From Pannonibacter tanglangensis (GTDB lineage: Bacteria > Pseudomonadota > Alphaproteobacteria > Rhizobiales > Stappiaceae), in assembly GCF_009915685.1 (NCBI RefSeq), contig NZ_JAABLP010000005.1: a stretch of 64,000 nt of DNA; one strand, written 5' to 3'. Positions 14,835-24,540 of the stretch are shown piece after piece. The translations under genes were made by a program, and so were the position numbers. The number at the start of each line of letters is the position of its first letter. Positions within the stretch are counted from its first letter, which is position 1. The notes under the pieces were generated by a model that was given only the letters and a program-made list of their open reading frames with translations, was not told the origin of the DNA and made no database searches.

Positions 14835-15736
14835 GCGCGGTCCGGGTCCAGCTCCCGGTCCACGTCCCGGTCCGCGTCCTTGGCCACGTCCTGGGCCACG
14901 TCCCGATCCACACCCTGATCCGCATGCTGGGCCGCCGCTGTCCGCCGCGCGATGTCGGGGATCTCGGCCAGCTCCTGGCGTTCCGGGCTCTTGCACAGGT
15001 CATAGATCACGCAGCGATGGCACTCCGGCTTGCGGGCCTTGCAGATGTAGCGGCCATGCAGGATGAGCCAGTGATGGGCATGAAGGCCGAAGCGCGCGGG
15101 CACGACCTTTTCCATCGCCAGCTCCACGGCCAGCGGCGTCTTGCCCGGAGCGATGCCGATGCGGTTGCCCAGCCGGAACAGATGCGTGTCGACGGCGATG
15201 GTCGGATGCCCGAAGGCCATGTTGAGGACCACATTCGCCGTCTTGCGCCCGACGCCGGGCAGCGCCTCGAGGGCTTCCCGGTTTTCGGGCACCTCGCCGC
15301 CATGGTCGCGCAGGAGCTGCTCGCACAGCAGGATGACGTTCTTCGCCTTGGTCTTGTAGAGACCGATGGTGCGGATCTCTTCCCGCACCCGGTCCTCCCC
15401 GAGGGCCAGCATCTTCTCCGGCGTGTCGGCGATCCGGAACAGGGTCCGCGTTGCCCGGTTGACGCCCACGTCCGTCGCCTGCGCGGACAGCACGACGGCG
15501 ACCAGCAGCGTGAAGGCGTTGACGTGGTCCAGCTCCCCCTTCGGTTCGGGATTGTCGGCGTGGAACCTGGCGAAGATCGCCTCCACCTCGGCCCGGGTGT
15601 AGCGCGGCCGGGCCACCCGGCGGCGTCCGGCAGCCGGCGCGGACGCCCTGGTGCGGGGAGGCTTGTCCCCCTGCGCGGCGGCGTGGTCCGGATCGGCGGT
15701 CTTGCGGCGGGGGCGGGAGGTCTTTGCTTCGCTCAT
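14831..15736 (-). CDS. nth: Endonuclease III (DNA glycosylase/AP lyase) with repeat-encoded tail
   Basis: Removes oxidised pyrimidines in base excision repair. The 301-residue protein holds the helix-hairpin-helix with catalytic Lys (LPGVGRKTANVVL), the catalytic Asp in AVDTHLFRL, and the 4Fe-4S loop C-x6-C-x2-C-x5-C (CKARKPECHRCVIYDLC). It is about 90 residues longer than E. coli Nth: a basic, Ala-rich N-terminal extension of about 47 residues and an acidic C-terminal tail after the iron-sulfur loop. AGGAAG precedes the ATG. Only 22 bases separate it from the divergent DUF2244 gene. Confidence 0.95.
   Translation of the reverse strand: MSEAKTSRPRRKTADPDHAAAQGDKPPRTRASAPAAGRRRVARPRYTRAEVEAIFARFHADNPEPKGELDHVNAFTLLVAVVLSAQATDVGVNRATRTLFRIADTPEKMLALGEDRVREEIRTIGLYKTKAKNVILLCEQLLRDHGGEVPENREALEALPGVGRKTANVVLNMAFGHPTIAVDTHLFRLGNRIGIAPGKTPLAVELAMEKVVPARFGLHAHHWLILHGRYICKARKPECHRCVIYDLCKSPERQELAEIPDIARRTAAAQHADQGVDRDVAQDVAKDADRDVDRELDPDRA
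14840..14935 (-). repeat. 12-bp tandem array at the 3' end of nth, eight units
   Basis: Eight consecutive 12-base units with plus-strand consensus near GTCCTGGTCCAC (units start at 14840, 14852, 14864 and so on). In the nth frame it encodes a four-residue repeat of the form Asp-Arg-Asp-Val / Ala-Gln-Asp-Val. The period keeps the frame open and adds an acidic tail to endonuclease III. Confidence 0.85.
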
Positions 15737-15758
15737 GCTTCCTCTATAAAGGGAGCTC

Positions 15759-16292
15759 ATGACGAGCGACAATCCGAAACACGCGCCGGACGGGGGCGAC
15801 GTGACGGAGGAGCGGCCGTTCTTCTCGGCCGTCCTGACACCGTACAGATCCCTCGGACCCAACGGCTTCCTCGCGCTGATGCTGTGCACCGGCGCGCTTT
15901 GCATTGGCCATGCGGTGGTCTTCCTGATCGTCGGCGCCTGGCCGATCGTCATCTTCTTCGGCCTCGACATCGCTCTGGTCTGGCTGGCCTTCCGGCTCAA
16001 TTACGCCGCAGCCCGTGCAAGCGAGGAGGTCAGCATCTACGCTCACGAGATTGTGATCCGGAAGATCGGTCCCGGCAAGCGGCGGCAGGAATTCCGCTTC
16101 AACACCTTTTGGGTCCGGCTGACGGTGGACCGGCTCGAGGATGAGGGCGTGACCCGCATCCTGCTGACGTCGCGGGGCCAGGCGGTTCCGGTTGGCGACT
16201 TCCTCAATCCGCCCGACCGCACCAGCTTTGCCAGCGCGCTCACCGCAGCGCTGGCGGCTGCCAAGGCCGGTCGACCGGTTCTCGCCGGCTGA
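15759..16292 (+). CDS. DUF2244 domain-containing membrane protein
   Basis: A 177-residue protein of the DUF2244 family, found widely in alphaproteobacteria with no known role. It has two adjacent hydrophobic helices (about residues 36-58 and 60-80) and a soluble C-terminal half with alternating beta-like segments (V-S-I-Y-A-H-E-I-V-I-R-K). GGGAG lies 4 bases before the ATG. Divergent from nth with a 22-base gap; the nth pairing is common in the order. Confidence 0.85.
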   Translation: MTSDNPKHAPDGGDVTEERPFFSAVLTPYRSLGPNGFLALMLCTGALCIGHAVVFLIVGAWPIVIFFGLDIALVWLAFRLNYAAARASEEVSIYAHEIVIRKIGPGKRRQEFRFNTFWVRLTVDRLEDEGVTRILLTSRGQAVPVGDFLNPPDRTSFASALTAALAAAKAGRPVLAG

Positions 16293-16398
16293 GCCGCGGC
16301 ACACCCCCAATCCGCCCAAAAAATGCCAGCGTGCCTCTGGTCTGGCGACGGTCGCTTGCCTTACGATGCCGGCCAAGAACAAGACCCTGGGGGGATCC

Positions 16399-17043
16399 AT
16401 GAAGCTCTGGATGGCAATGGCCGGAGGCGCGCTGCTGGCGCTTGCCCTGGCCGGGTGCGAGACCGTCTCGAAGGAACAGTGTCAGGCGGGCGACTGGGTG
16501 GCGCTCGGCCGGGCGGACGGGTCCGTCGGACACCCCGCCGCCCGCATCGAGAACATCATGAAGGACTGCGGCCGCCATGGCATCACGCCAGATCCCCAGG
16601 CCTATTACGCCGGCTGGCAGGAGGGCGTGCAGATCTACTGCACGCCGATGAACGGCTACAATCTCGGCCGCAACGGCACCACAAAGTCCAACATCTGCCC
16701 TCCGGCGCTGGTCGGTCCCTTCGACTATGCCTATCAGCTCGGCTTCCGCCTCTGGTCGGCCCGCAACGAGGTGCAGCAGCTCGAGGGGCGGGTCCGCTCG
16801 CTGGAAAGCCAGATCGACCGCGACCGCTTCACCCTCAACACCACCGACTGCAACGGCGTGCGGCCGGAAGACCGCGACAATTGCCGCAACACGCGGGAGC
16901 GCACCCGCGACCGCATCGAGGATGCCCGGTTCGAGATCCAGGACCTGCGCTGGCGGATCATGCAGAAGCAGCAGGAGTTGCAGGCCACCGAGATCGCGGT
17001 GAACGCCGAGGCGGCACGCGTCATCCCCGGCTACGGCCGCTGA
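16399..17043 (+). CDS. DUF2799 family lipoprotein
   Basis: A 214-residue protein with a type II signal peptide ending in the lipobox L-A-G-C at Cys20, so it is anchored in a membrane facing the periplasm. The mature part has Q-C-Q-A-G-D-W, G-x2-D-G and Y-Y-A-G-W-Q-E-G-V-Q-I-Y-C, as in DUF2799 proteins, then a charged helical region (about 125-200) likely to form a coiled coil (QQLEGRVRSLESQIDRDR). GGGGG precedes the ATG at 16399. Function unknown. Confidence 0.85.
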   Translation: MKLWMAMAGGALLALALAGCETVSKEQCQAGDWVALGRADGSVGHPAARIENIMKDCGRHGITPDPQAYYAGWQEGVQIYCTPMNGYNLGRNGTTKSNICPPALVGPFDYAYQLGFRLWSARNEVQQLEGRVRSLESQIDRDRFTLNTTDCNGVRPEDRDNCRNTRERTRDRIEDARFEIQDLRWRIMQKQQELQATEIAVNAEAARVIPGYGR

Positions 17044-17109
17044 CGTCATCCGGACGGGCCTTTGGGCGCACAGCCGTCCGCATGCCTGTCCTGCCGGATG
17101 GGGGGATGA

Positions 17110-18279
17110 TCAGGTGCTGCGGGGTGGTCGCAGCACCGCCAGCGCCAGCAGCACCGGCACGCCGCTGGCCGCCGCCACGTAGATCACGGCCTGGAAGCTG
17201 AAGGCGTCGGCGATGAAACCCATCGAGACATTGCCGATGAAGCCGCCGAGATAGAGCGAGTTCATGAACAGCGCCGTGGCCCGTCCGGGCTTGTCCGGCG
17301 CGTAGCTCTGCACGAACGAGATCGCCACACCGGCGAAGAGCCCGTAATAGTAGCCCTCGATTGCCCCGAGGATCACCACCTGCAGCACGCTGGAGACCTG
17401 GGCGAAGGCTGCGAACGTCAGGATGGCAAGGATGGCCGCGCCTGCCAGCACGGCGCGCGGACCGAAGCGCTCGGCCAGCCGGGCCGCGCTGAAGATCGCG
17501 ATCACCTCGACGACGCATTTCGCCGAGATGGCAAGGCCGGGCGTGTAGCCGGGCAGCCCCACTTCCCGCACGAAGAACAGCGGCATTGCGGCCGTGAACA
17601 GCACGTTGCCGATGGCGATCAGCGTGCAGACCAGCGCCGCCAGCAGCAGCCACCAGTCGATGCCGTCGAGCTCGACCGGGCGGGGCGGCCGCTGTGGCGC
17701 CCGGAAGTCGTTCGGCACGGCCAGATGCCAGAGCACGAACCAGATCCCCGCCAGGCCGGCCGAGATCATGTAGGCAACCCGGAAGCCGACCAGATCGATC
17801 GTGATGAAGGACATCGCCGGCCCGACCACCCAGGCCAGCGACACGCCCATGCGCAGCCAGGCATTGTACTGGGTGATCTCGATGCCGTGCCGCTCGGCAT
17901 AAAGGCGCCCGTAGGTGAATTCCGTCGAGGTGGCCCCGTTGGCCACCGCCATCACCGGCGCACCGACCGCAACCAGCAGCCAGAAGGGCGGCAGGCTGGA
18001 CAGGAGCAGCGCCATCAGCAGATAGGCGATGATCGAGATGAGGAGCAGCGGCTTCACGGCGACCATCCGGTCCAGCCGCTCGCCGAGCAGCCGGTTCACC
18101 ACGATGGTCAGCGGCGCGACGATGCCGGAGTACAGCGCGATCTGCCAGGGCTGCTGACCCAGGCCCTCGACGATGAAGAACCCCATCACCGGAATGAGCG
18201 ACGAGGTGCACATCGCGCCGAAGAACACGAGCAGGAGGATCAGCACCGCCTGACGCGGGAGCTGCAGCACGAAGGACAT
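17110..18279 (-). CDS. Major facilitator superfamily exporter, sugar efflux (SetA/SotB-like)
   Basis: A 389-residue inner-membrane protein with about twelve hydrophobic helices and the loop after helix 2 N-R-L-L-G-E-R-L-D-R, the usual MFS position for D-R-x-x-R/K. Overall pattern is that of the sugar efflux transporter group (small-molecule/H+ antiport). No operon partner: mutS lies upstream on the same strand after 206 bases. Substrate not shown by sequence. Confidence 0.8.
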   Translation of the reverse strand: MSFVLQLPRQAVLILLLVFFGAMCTSSLIPVMGFFIVEGLGQQPWQIALYSGIVAPLTIVVNRLLGERLDRMVAVKPLLLISIIAYLLMALLLSSLPPFWLLVAVGAPVMAVANGATSTEFTYGRLYAERHGIEITQYNAWLRMGVSLAWVVGPAMSFITIDLVGFRVAYMISAGLAGIWFVLWHLAVPNDFRAPQRPPRPVELDGIDWWLLLAALVCTLIAIGNVLFTAAMPLFFVREVGLPGYTPGLAISAKCVVEVIAIFSAARLAERFGPRAVLAGAAILAILTFAAFAQVSSVLQVVILGAIEGYYYGLFAGVAISFVQSYAPDKPGRATALFMNSLYLGGFIGNVSMGFIADAFSFQAVIYVAAASGVPVLLALAVLRPPRST

Positions 18280-18485
18280 CTGGAAACCGGTTTCAGGCGG
18301 GGCAGCCCGGCGGGGGCGGCAGGCTGCAAATCAGGGACTGGACAAAAAGGATAGCCCCATTTGCCGGCTTTGCACGTGCGTTTTTTGAATGGATTTAAAC
18401 GCGCCCCATGCAGCGTGCACATGGGTATGCAATCGGCCAGAGGGTGTGTCCGTCGGATGCCTGAGCCGGACTTTGGATGCTGCCG

Positions 18486-21251
18486 TTACGGCTTCAATGC
18501 CTTCAGACGATACAGGGCCTCGAGTGCCTCGCGGGGGCTCATGTCATCCGGGTTCAGCCCGTCCAGCGCCTCCTGCAGCACATCCGGCACGGGCGCGGCT
18601 GGAACAGGGGACTGCGCCGCGCGGGAAGCCGGCCGCCGGGGCGCGGGCGCCAGTGCGGCAAACAGCGGCAGGTCGTCGATCAGCGTCTCGGCCGGCGCAC
18701 GGCGGTCCTTTTCTTCCAGCTGTGACAGAACCGCCTTCGCCCGTTCGACCACACTCGGCGGCAGGCCGGCCAGCTTGGCCACCTGGATGCCGTAGGACCG
18801 GTCGGCCGCACCGGGGACGATCTCGTGCAGGAAGATGACGTCGCCGTTCCACTCCTTGACCGACACGGTGGCGTTGGTCAGTCGCGGCAGGCGCTGGGCC
18901 AGGGCCGTCAGCTCGTGATAATGCGTGGCGAACAGGGCACGCGCCCGGTTGACCTCGTGCAGATGCTCGATGGCCGCCCAGGCGATCGACAGGCCGTCGA
19001 AGGTCGCGGTGCCCCGGCCGATCTCGTCCAGGATCACCAGCGAGCGGTCGCCGGCCTGGTTGAGAATGGCGGCGGTTTCGACCATCTCCACCATGAAGGT
19101 CGAGCGGCCGCGGGCGAGATCATCGGCGGCTCCGACCCGGGAAAACAGCCGGTCGACCATGCCGATATGCGCGGAGCGCGCGGGCACATAGGCGCCTGTC
19201 TGCGCCAGCACGGCAATCAGCGCGTTCTGGCGCAGGAAGGTCGACTTGCCGGCCATGTTCGGACCGGTGATCAGCCAGATGCGGCCATGCACCATGCTCT
19301 CGTCGGCCGGGCCGAGGTTGCTGTCATTGGCGACGAAGCTGTCCCCGCCGGATCGCCGCAGCGCCTGTTCGACCACCGGATGGCGGCCCCCCTCGATGCT
19401 GAAGGCGAGGCTCGTGTCCACCTGAGGCCGGCAGTAGCCGTCCTCCTGCGCCAGCTTGGCGAGCGCGGCCGAGACATCCAGCACGGAAAGCGCCCGCGCG
19501 GCCGCCTTGATCGCCTCGCCGGCTGCGACGACAGCGGCGGCGAGACGGTCGAAGATCTCCAGCTCGATGGCCAGCGCCCGCTCGCCGGCACTGGCAATCC
19601 GCGATTCCAGGTCCGCCAGCTCCGTTGTCGTGAAGCGCATCGCGCCGGCCATCGTCTGGCGGTGGATGAAGCGCGCCGGATCGGCCGTCATCCGCTCCGA
19701 CTGGCCGCTCGGCGCCTCGATGAACCAGCCGAGCACGTTGTTGTGCTTGATCTTCAGCGAGCGCAGGCCCAGCTCGTCGGCATACTCGGCCTGCAGCCGT
19801 GCGATCACCTTGCGCGACGCATCGCGAAGGTCGCGCAGCTCGTCGAGATCCGCGTTGTAGCCTGAGGCGACAAAGCCGCCGTCCCGCTTCAGCAGGGGCG
19901 GCTCGTCCGACAGCGCCCGCGTCAGCTCGTCACCGAGGGCGTGGGGGGCGACCGCCAGATCCCGCCGGGCGGCCGTCAGTTCCGCCGGCGTCTCGCCGCC
20001 GCGGTCGAGCAGCGCAAGGATGGCGCGCGTCGCCTCCAGTCCCTGGGCAATGCTGGCGAGGTCTCGCGGTCCGCCGCGCTGCAGGGCAATGCGCGACAGC
20101 GCGCGGGCAAGGTCCGGCGCGGCTGCCAGTTCGCGCCGCAGGCCCTCGCGCAGGATTTCCTCCTCGAGGAAGTAGGCAACGGAGTCCAGCCGGGCGTTGA
20201 TCGCCTCCGGATCCGTCAGCGGTCCGGCCAGCCGGCTGGCCAGAAGGCGCCCGCCCGCGCCGGTCACGGTCCGGTCAATGGCCGACAGCAGGCTGCCCTG
20301 GCGCTCGCCGCCGAGGGTCCGCATCAGCTCGAGATTGGCCCGGGTTGCCGGGTCGATGAGCATCCGGCCCCGCGCGGCCTCGCGCACCGGCGGGTCCAGC
20401 GGCGGGCGTTCGCCCAGCTGCGTCTTCTCGACATAGGCAAGCACGCCGGCCGCCGCCGACAGTTCCGCCCGCGAGAAGGTGCCGAAGCCGTCGAGGGTGC
20501 GCACGCCGAAATAGCCCGCCAACCGGTCAGCCGCCGTGGCGCTGTCGAAGAAGGCGCGCGGAACGGGCGACAGGGCCGCGCCCTGCCCTTCGACGATCTG
20601 GCGCAGGTCCGCTTCCTGCAACAGGGCATCCGGAACGAGGATCTCGCGCGGGTCGATCCGGGCCAGGTCCGCGGCCAGGCGAGGCAGGTCGCTCTCGCCG
20701 ACCTGGAAGCTTCCGGTCGACATGTCGATCCATGCGAGCCCATAGACCGCGTCGTCGGGACCGGAGCCCGTGCGCAGGCGGTTGAGCGCCAGCAGGAAGT
20801 TGTTCGCCGCAGCCTCGAGAAGCCGTTCCTCCGTCAGCGTGCCGGGGGTCACCAGACGGATGACATCGCGCCGGACGACGGACTTGGAGCCGCGCTTCTT
20901 GGCCTCGGCCGGGTCTTCCATCTGCTCGCAGACCGCCACCCGGTGTCCGTAGGCTATCAGCTTCTGCAGATAGTCATCAGCGGCATGCACGGGCACGCCG
21001 CACATCGGAATGTCCTCGCCGAGGTGCTTGCCGCGCTTGGTCAGCGTGATGCCGAGCGTGCGCGAGGCAACTTCGGCATCCTCGAAGAACAGCTCGTAGA
21101 AATCCCCCATCCGGTAGAACAGCAGGCTGTCCGGATTGGCGGTCTTGATCTCGATGTATTGCGCCATCATCGGCGTCACGCGCAGGTCCGCCCCTGCGGC
21201 GTCGGGCCCGGAAGTCTCGGCGCGGGTGTCCTGGCTGGGTTCAAGCGACAT
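18486..21251 (-). CDS. mutS: DNA mismatch repair protein MutS
   Basis: Recognises mispairs and recruits MutL. The 921-residue protein has the N-terminal mismatch-binding motif with the intercalating Phe (LLFYRMGDFYELF), the clamp and lever domains, Walker A GPNMAGKST, Walker B VILDEIGRGT and the C-terminal dimerisation segment. The start is placed at the ATG at 21249-21251 before the homology; the upstream extension of 59 codons is Arg/Cys-rich. About 60 residues longer than E. coli MutS, mostly in an Ala/Pro-rich linker near the C-terminus (about 860-890). Confidence 0.97.
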   Translation of the reverse strand: MSLEPSQDTRAETSGPDAAGADLRVTPMMAQYIEIKTANPDSLLFYRMGDFYELFFEDAEVASRTLGITLTKRGKHLGEDIPMCGVPVHAADDYLQKLIAYGHRVAVCEQMEDPAEAKKRGSKSVVRRDVIRLVTPGTLTEERLLEAAANNFLLALNRLRTGSGPDDAVYGLAWIDMSTGSFQVGESDLPRLAADLARIDPREILVPDALLQEADLRQIVEGQGAALSPVPRAFFDSATAADRLAGYFGVRTLDGFGTFSRAELSAAAGVLAYVEKTQLGERPPLDPPVREAARGRMLIDPATRANLELMRTLGGERQGSLLSAIDRTVTGAGGRLLASRLAGPLTDPEAINARLDSVAYFLEEEILREGLRRELAAAPDLARALSRIALQRGGPRDLASIAQGLEATRAILALLDRGGETPAELTAARRDLAVAPHALGDELTRALSDEPPLLKRDGGFVASGYNADLDELRDLRDASRKVIARLQAEYADELGLRSLKIKHNNVLGWFIEAPSGQSERMTADPARFIHRQTMAGAMRFTTTELADLESRIASAGERALAIELEIFDRLAAAVVAAGEAIKAAARALSVLDVSAALAKLAQEDGYCRPQVDTSLAFSIEGGRHPVVEQALRRSGGDSFVANDSNLGPADESMVHGRIWLITGPNMAGKSTFLRQNALIAVLAQTGAYVPARSAHIGMVDRLFSRVGAADDLARGRSTFMVEMVETAAILNQAGDRSLVILDEIGRGTATFDGLSIAWAAIEHLHEVNRARALFATHYHELTALAQRLPRLTNATVSVKEWNGDVIFLHEIVPGAADRSYGIQVAKLAGLPPSVVERAKAVLSQLEEKDRRAPAETLIDDLPLFAALAPAPRRPASRAAQSPVPAAPVPDVLQEALDGLNPDDMSPREALEALYRLKALKP

Positions 21252-21406
21252 GGCCGGACCGTAGCAAAGCGGCTGCGTCCTTTCATGGCGCCTACTGCCT
21301 TGTGCTGCCTTGAGCCCGCAATTTTCAGGGGATAAGGTTTGCGTCCCCCGCGTCGCTCTGCCCGGCCGACGCGATCGCGTCAGCCCTGCCAGAGGATCGC
21401 CCGACC

Positions 21407-23689
21407 ATGTCCGACAACAAGAAGACACCCAAGACCGGCATCAGTTTCACCGAGCAGGAAGCGCTTCTGTTCCATCAGGAAGGCAAGCCCGGCAAGCTCG
21501 AGATCACGCCGACCAAGCCGATGGCCACCCAGCGCGACCTGTCGCTGGCCTATTCCCCCGGCGTCGCGGTTCCCGTCCGCGCCATTGCCGAGGATCCGAG
21601 CCGAGCCTTCGACTACACCACCCGCGGCAACCTGGTCGCGGTGATCTCCAACGGCACCGCCATCCTTGGTCTCGGCAACCTGGGCGCGCTCGCCTCCAAG
21701 CCGGTGATGGAAGGCAAGTCGGTGCTGTTCAAGCGCTTCGCCGATGTCGATTCCATCGACCTGGAAGTCGACACCGAGGAGGTCGACGCCTTCATCAATT
21801 CGGTCCGGTATCTCGGCCCCTCCTTCGGCGGCATCAACCTGGAGGACATCAAGGCGCCCGACTGCTTCATCATCGAGCAGCGCCTGCGCGAGCTGATGGA
21901 TATCCCGGTCTTCCACGACGACCAGCACGGCACGGCCATCATCGCCGCCGCCGGCATGATCAACGCGCTGCATCTGACCGGTCGCGACATGAAGACCGTC
22001 AAGGTGGTCTGCAACGGCGCCGGCGCCGCCGGCATCGCCTGCATCGAGCTCGTCAAGGCGATGGGCGTGCCGCACGAGAACATCATCCTCTGCGACACCA
22101 AGGGCGTCATCTACCAGGGCCGCACCGAAGGCATGAACCAGTGGAAGTCGGCCCATGCGGTGCGCACCGATGCCCGCACCCTCTACGAGGCGATGAAGGG
22201 GGCCGACGTGTTCCTCGGCGTCTCCGTCAAGGGCGCGCTGACCGAGGACATGGTCCGCGCCATGGCACCGAACCCGATCATCTTCGCCATGGCCAACCCG
22301 GATCCGGAAATCACCCCGGAGGAGGTCGCCGCCATCCGCGATGACGCCATCGTCGCCACCGGCCGCTCGGACTATCCGAACCAGGTGAACAACGTCCTCG
22401 GCTTCCCCTACATCTTCCGTGGCGCGCTGGACGTGCGTGCCACCACGATCAACGAGGAGATGAAGGTGGCCTGCGCCCGGGCTCTGGCCGAACTCGCCCG
22501 CGAGGAAGTGCCGGACGAGGTGGCAGCCGCCTATCGCGGCAACCGGCCGAAGTTCGGGCCGGAATACATCATCCCGGTGCCCTTCGATCCCCGGCTCATC
22601 TCGACCATCCCGCCGGCCGTGGCCCAGGCGGCCATGGACTCGGGCGTGGCGCGCAAGCCGATCATCGACATGGTGCAGTACCGGCACCAGCTGTCGGCCC
22701 GGCGCGATCCGGTGGCCGGCACGCTGCAGCGCATCTTCACCCGCGTCCGCCAGATGCCGAAGCGCGTCGTCTTTGCCGAGGGCGAAGAGGAGCCGATGAT
22801 CCGCGCGGCCGTCAGCTTCGTGAACCAGAGCCTCGGCGAGGCCATCCTGATCGGCCGTGAGGACGAGATCCGGGCGGCGGCCCAGGGCGCGGGCATCGAC
22901 ATCGACCGGCCCGGCATCCGCCTGCAGAACGCGCGCAATTCCACCCGCAACGCCGATTACGCCCAGTATCTCTACGGCCGCCTGCAGCGGAAGGGCTACC
23001 TGCTGCGCGACTGCCAGCGCATGGTCAACAACGACCGCAACTACTGGGGGGCCATCATGGTGGCGCGCGGCGATGCCGACGCCATGGTGACCGGCATCAC
23101 CCGCAACTACTCGGTCGCCCTCGACACCGTGCGCCAGTGCATCGACACCAAGCCCGGCCACCGCGTCATCGGCGTGTCGCTGGTTCTGGCCCGCGGCCGC
23201 ACGGTGCTCGTGGCCGACACCACCGTGCACGACATGCCGAATTCCGAGGAGCTGGCGGACATCGCCGAGGAAGCGGCCCATGTGGCCCGTCGCCTCGGCT
23301 ACGAGCCGCGCGTGGCCATGCTGGCCTATTCCACCTTCGGTCACCCGAAGGGCGAGCGCGCCGAGCGGGTGCAGGAAGCCGTGCGCATCCTCGACCGTCG
23401 CCGCGTGGACTTCGAGTATGACGGGGAAATGGCCGCCGACGTGGCGCTGAACATGGACAAGATGGCGCCCTATCCGTTCTGCCGCCTGACCGGCCCGGCC
23501 AACGTGCTGATCATGCCCGCGTTCCACTCTGCGTCCATCTCGACCAAGATGCTGCAGGAACTGGGCGGCTCGACGGTGATCGGCCCGCTGCTCGTCGGCT
23601 TCGACAAGCCCGTGCAGATCGTTCCGATGGGCGCCAAGGACAGCGACATCGTCAACATGGCGGCTGTCGCGGCCTACAACGTCACCTGA
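21407..23689 (+). CDS. maeB: NADP-dependent malic enzyme with C-terminal phosphotransacetylase domain
   Basis: Oxidatively decarboxylates malate to pyruvate, linking the TCA cycle to acetyl-CoA and NADPH. The 760-residue protein joins the malic enzyme N and NAD-binding domains (residues about 1-420; seen: S-L-A-Y-S-P-G-V-A, F-H-D-D-Q-H-G-T-A, and V-V-C-N-G-A-G-A-A-G) to a phosphate acetyltransferase domain (about 430-760), which in the Sinorhizobium enzymes is thought to be regulatory. Divergent from mutS. Full length for the fused type. Confidence 0.94.
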   Translation: MSDNKKTPKTGISFTEQEALLFHQEGKPGKLEITPTKPMATQRDLSLAYSPGVAVPVRAIAEDPSRAFDYTTRGNLVAVISNGTAILGLGNLGALASKPVMEGKSVLFKRFADVDSIDLEVDTEEVDAFINSVRYLGPSFGGINLEDIKAPDCFIIEQRLRELMDIPVFHDDQHGTAIIAAAGMINALHLTGRDMKTVKVVCNGAGAAGIACIELVKAMGVPHENIILCDTKGVIYQGRTEGMNQWKSAHAVRTDARTLYEAMKGADVFLGVSVKGALTEDMVRAMAPNPIIFAMANPDPEITPEEVAAIRDDAIVATGRSDYPNQVNNVLGFPYIFRGALDVRATTINEEMKVACARALAELAREEVPDEVAAAYRGNRPKFGPEYIIPVPFDPRLISTIPPAVAQAAMDSGVARKPIIDMVQYRHQLSARRDPVAGTLQRIFTRVRQMPKRVVFAEGEEEPMIRAAVSFVNQSLGEAILIGREDEIRAAAQGAGIDIDRPGIRLQNARNSTRNADYAQYLYGRLQRKGYLLRDCQRMVNNDRNYWGAIMVARGDADAMVTGITRNYSVALDTVRQCIDTKPGHRVIGVSLVLARGRTVLVADTTVHDMPNSEELADIAEEAAHVARRLGYEPRVAMLAYSTFGHPKGERAERVQEAVRILDRRRVDFEYDGEMAADVALNMDKMAPYPFCRLTGPANVLIMPAFHSASISTKMLQELGGSTVIGPLLVGFDKPVQIVPMGAKDSDIVNMAAVAAYNVT

Positions 23690-23702
23690 CGGGCCGCGAC
23701 CC

Positions 23703-23760
23703 GCTGCCGCACCCTGGGCCGCACCCGGTCAGGCGCGATCCTGCGCCGGGATGCGGCAGC
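23703..23760 (+). other. Structured region after maeB
   Basis: A 9-bp perfect inverted repeat (GCTGCCGCA at 23703-23711, TGCGGCAGC at 23752-23760) encloses 40 bases that begin with two 12-base units ending in GCCGCACC. No T-run, so a Rho-dependent or processed 3' end is possible. Weak. Confidence 0.3.
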
Positions 23761-23875
23761 AGGGTTGCGACACTGGCCCGACCCCGGCTAGATCTTGCCT
23801 CCGCCCGCGGGACTGCCGCAGTCCCTGCGGCGTCACCCGTCGCGCCCGTCAGGGCGCCCAGCACGAAAGCGCCCC

Positions 23876-24535
23876 ATGTCCCGCATCCTCATCAAGATCT
23901 GCGGCCTGTCGACGCCCGAGACCATGGAAGCGGCGGTTGATGCCGGGGCGGACATGGTTGGCCTGGTGTTCTTTCCCAAGAGCCCGCGCCACGTGTCCCT
24001 GAGCGACGCCTGCCGGCTTGCCGACATCGCGCGCGGGCGCAGCCAGATCGTGGCGCTGTCGGTCGACTTGGACCTGCCCAGCCTGCAGCGCATCAACGAG
24101 CTGGTGCGGCCGGACCTGTTCCAGTTCCACGGCCAGGAAACGCCGGAAGCCTGCGCCGCCGCGCGCGTGATGTTGCGCACGCGCATCATCAAGGCGATCG
24201 GCGTGCGCGAGGCGGCTGACCTCGACGCCGCCCTGCCCTATGTCACCGTGTCCGAGCACATCCTCTTCGACGCCAAGCCGCCGAAGGACTCCGATGTCCC
24301 CGGCGGCCATGGCGTCGCCTATGACTGGAGCCTCCTCAAGGCGCTTGACCTTCCGCGCCCCTTCATGCTTTCCGGAGGGCTGGATCCGGCGAATGTGGCC
24401 ACGGCCATCGCAACGAGCGGGGCCAGGGCCGTGGATGTGTCCTCGGGCGTGGAGCGCGCGAAGGGCGTCAAGGACAGCGAACTGATCCGCGCCTTTGTGG
24501 CAGCCGTTCGATCGGCGGAAGATGTGAAGGAGTGA
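23876..24535 (+). CDS. trpF: Phosphoribosylanthranilate isomerase TrpF
   Basis: Third step of the tryptophan branch: Amadori rearrangement of phosphoribosylanthranilate. The 219-residue TIM-barrel has the catalytic Cys in I-K-I-C-G-L near the N-terminus, the conserved L-F-Q-F-H-G-Q-E strand, the Asp in I-L-F-D-A-K-P and the phosphate loop around L-S-G-G-L. Start at the ATG at 23876; the frame extends 27 codons upstream but homology does not. Stop overlaps a possible trpB start. Confidence 0.95.
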   Translation: MSRILIKICGLSTPETMEAAVDAGADMVGLVFFPKSPRHVSLSDACRLADIARGRSQIVALSVDLDLPSLQRINELVRPDLFQFHGQETPEACAAARVMLRTRIIKAIGVREAADLDAALPYVTVSEHILFDAKPPKDSDVPGGHGVAYDWSLLKALDLPRPFMLSGGLDPANVATAIATSGARAVDVSSGVERAKGVKDSELIRAFVAAVRSAEDVKE

Positions 24536-24540
24536 CGACA

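Noticed and set aside
21380..23527. A leftward frame of 715 codons opposite maeB
   Set aside because: Shadow of maeB: low-complexity His/Gly/Asp/Val composition, no domain, and maeB covers the whole span.
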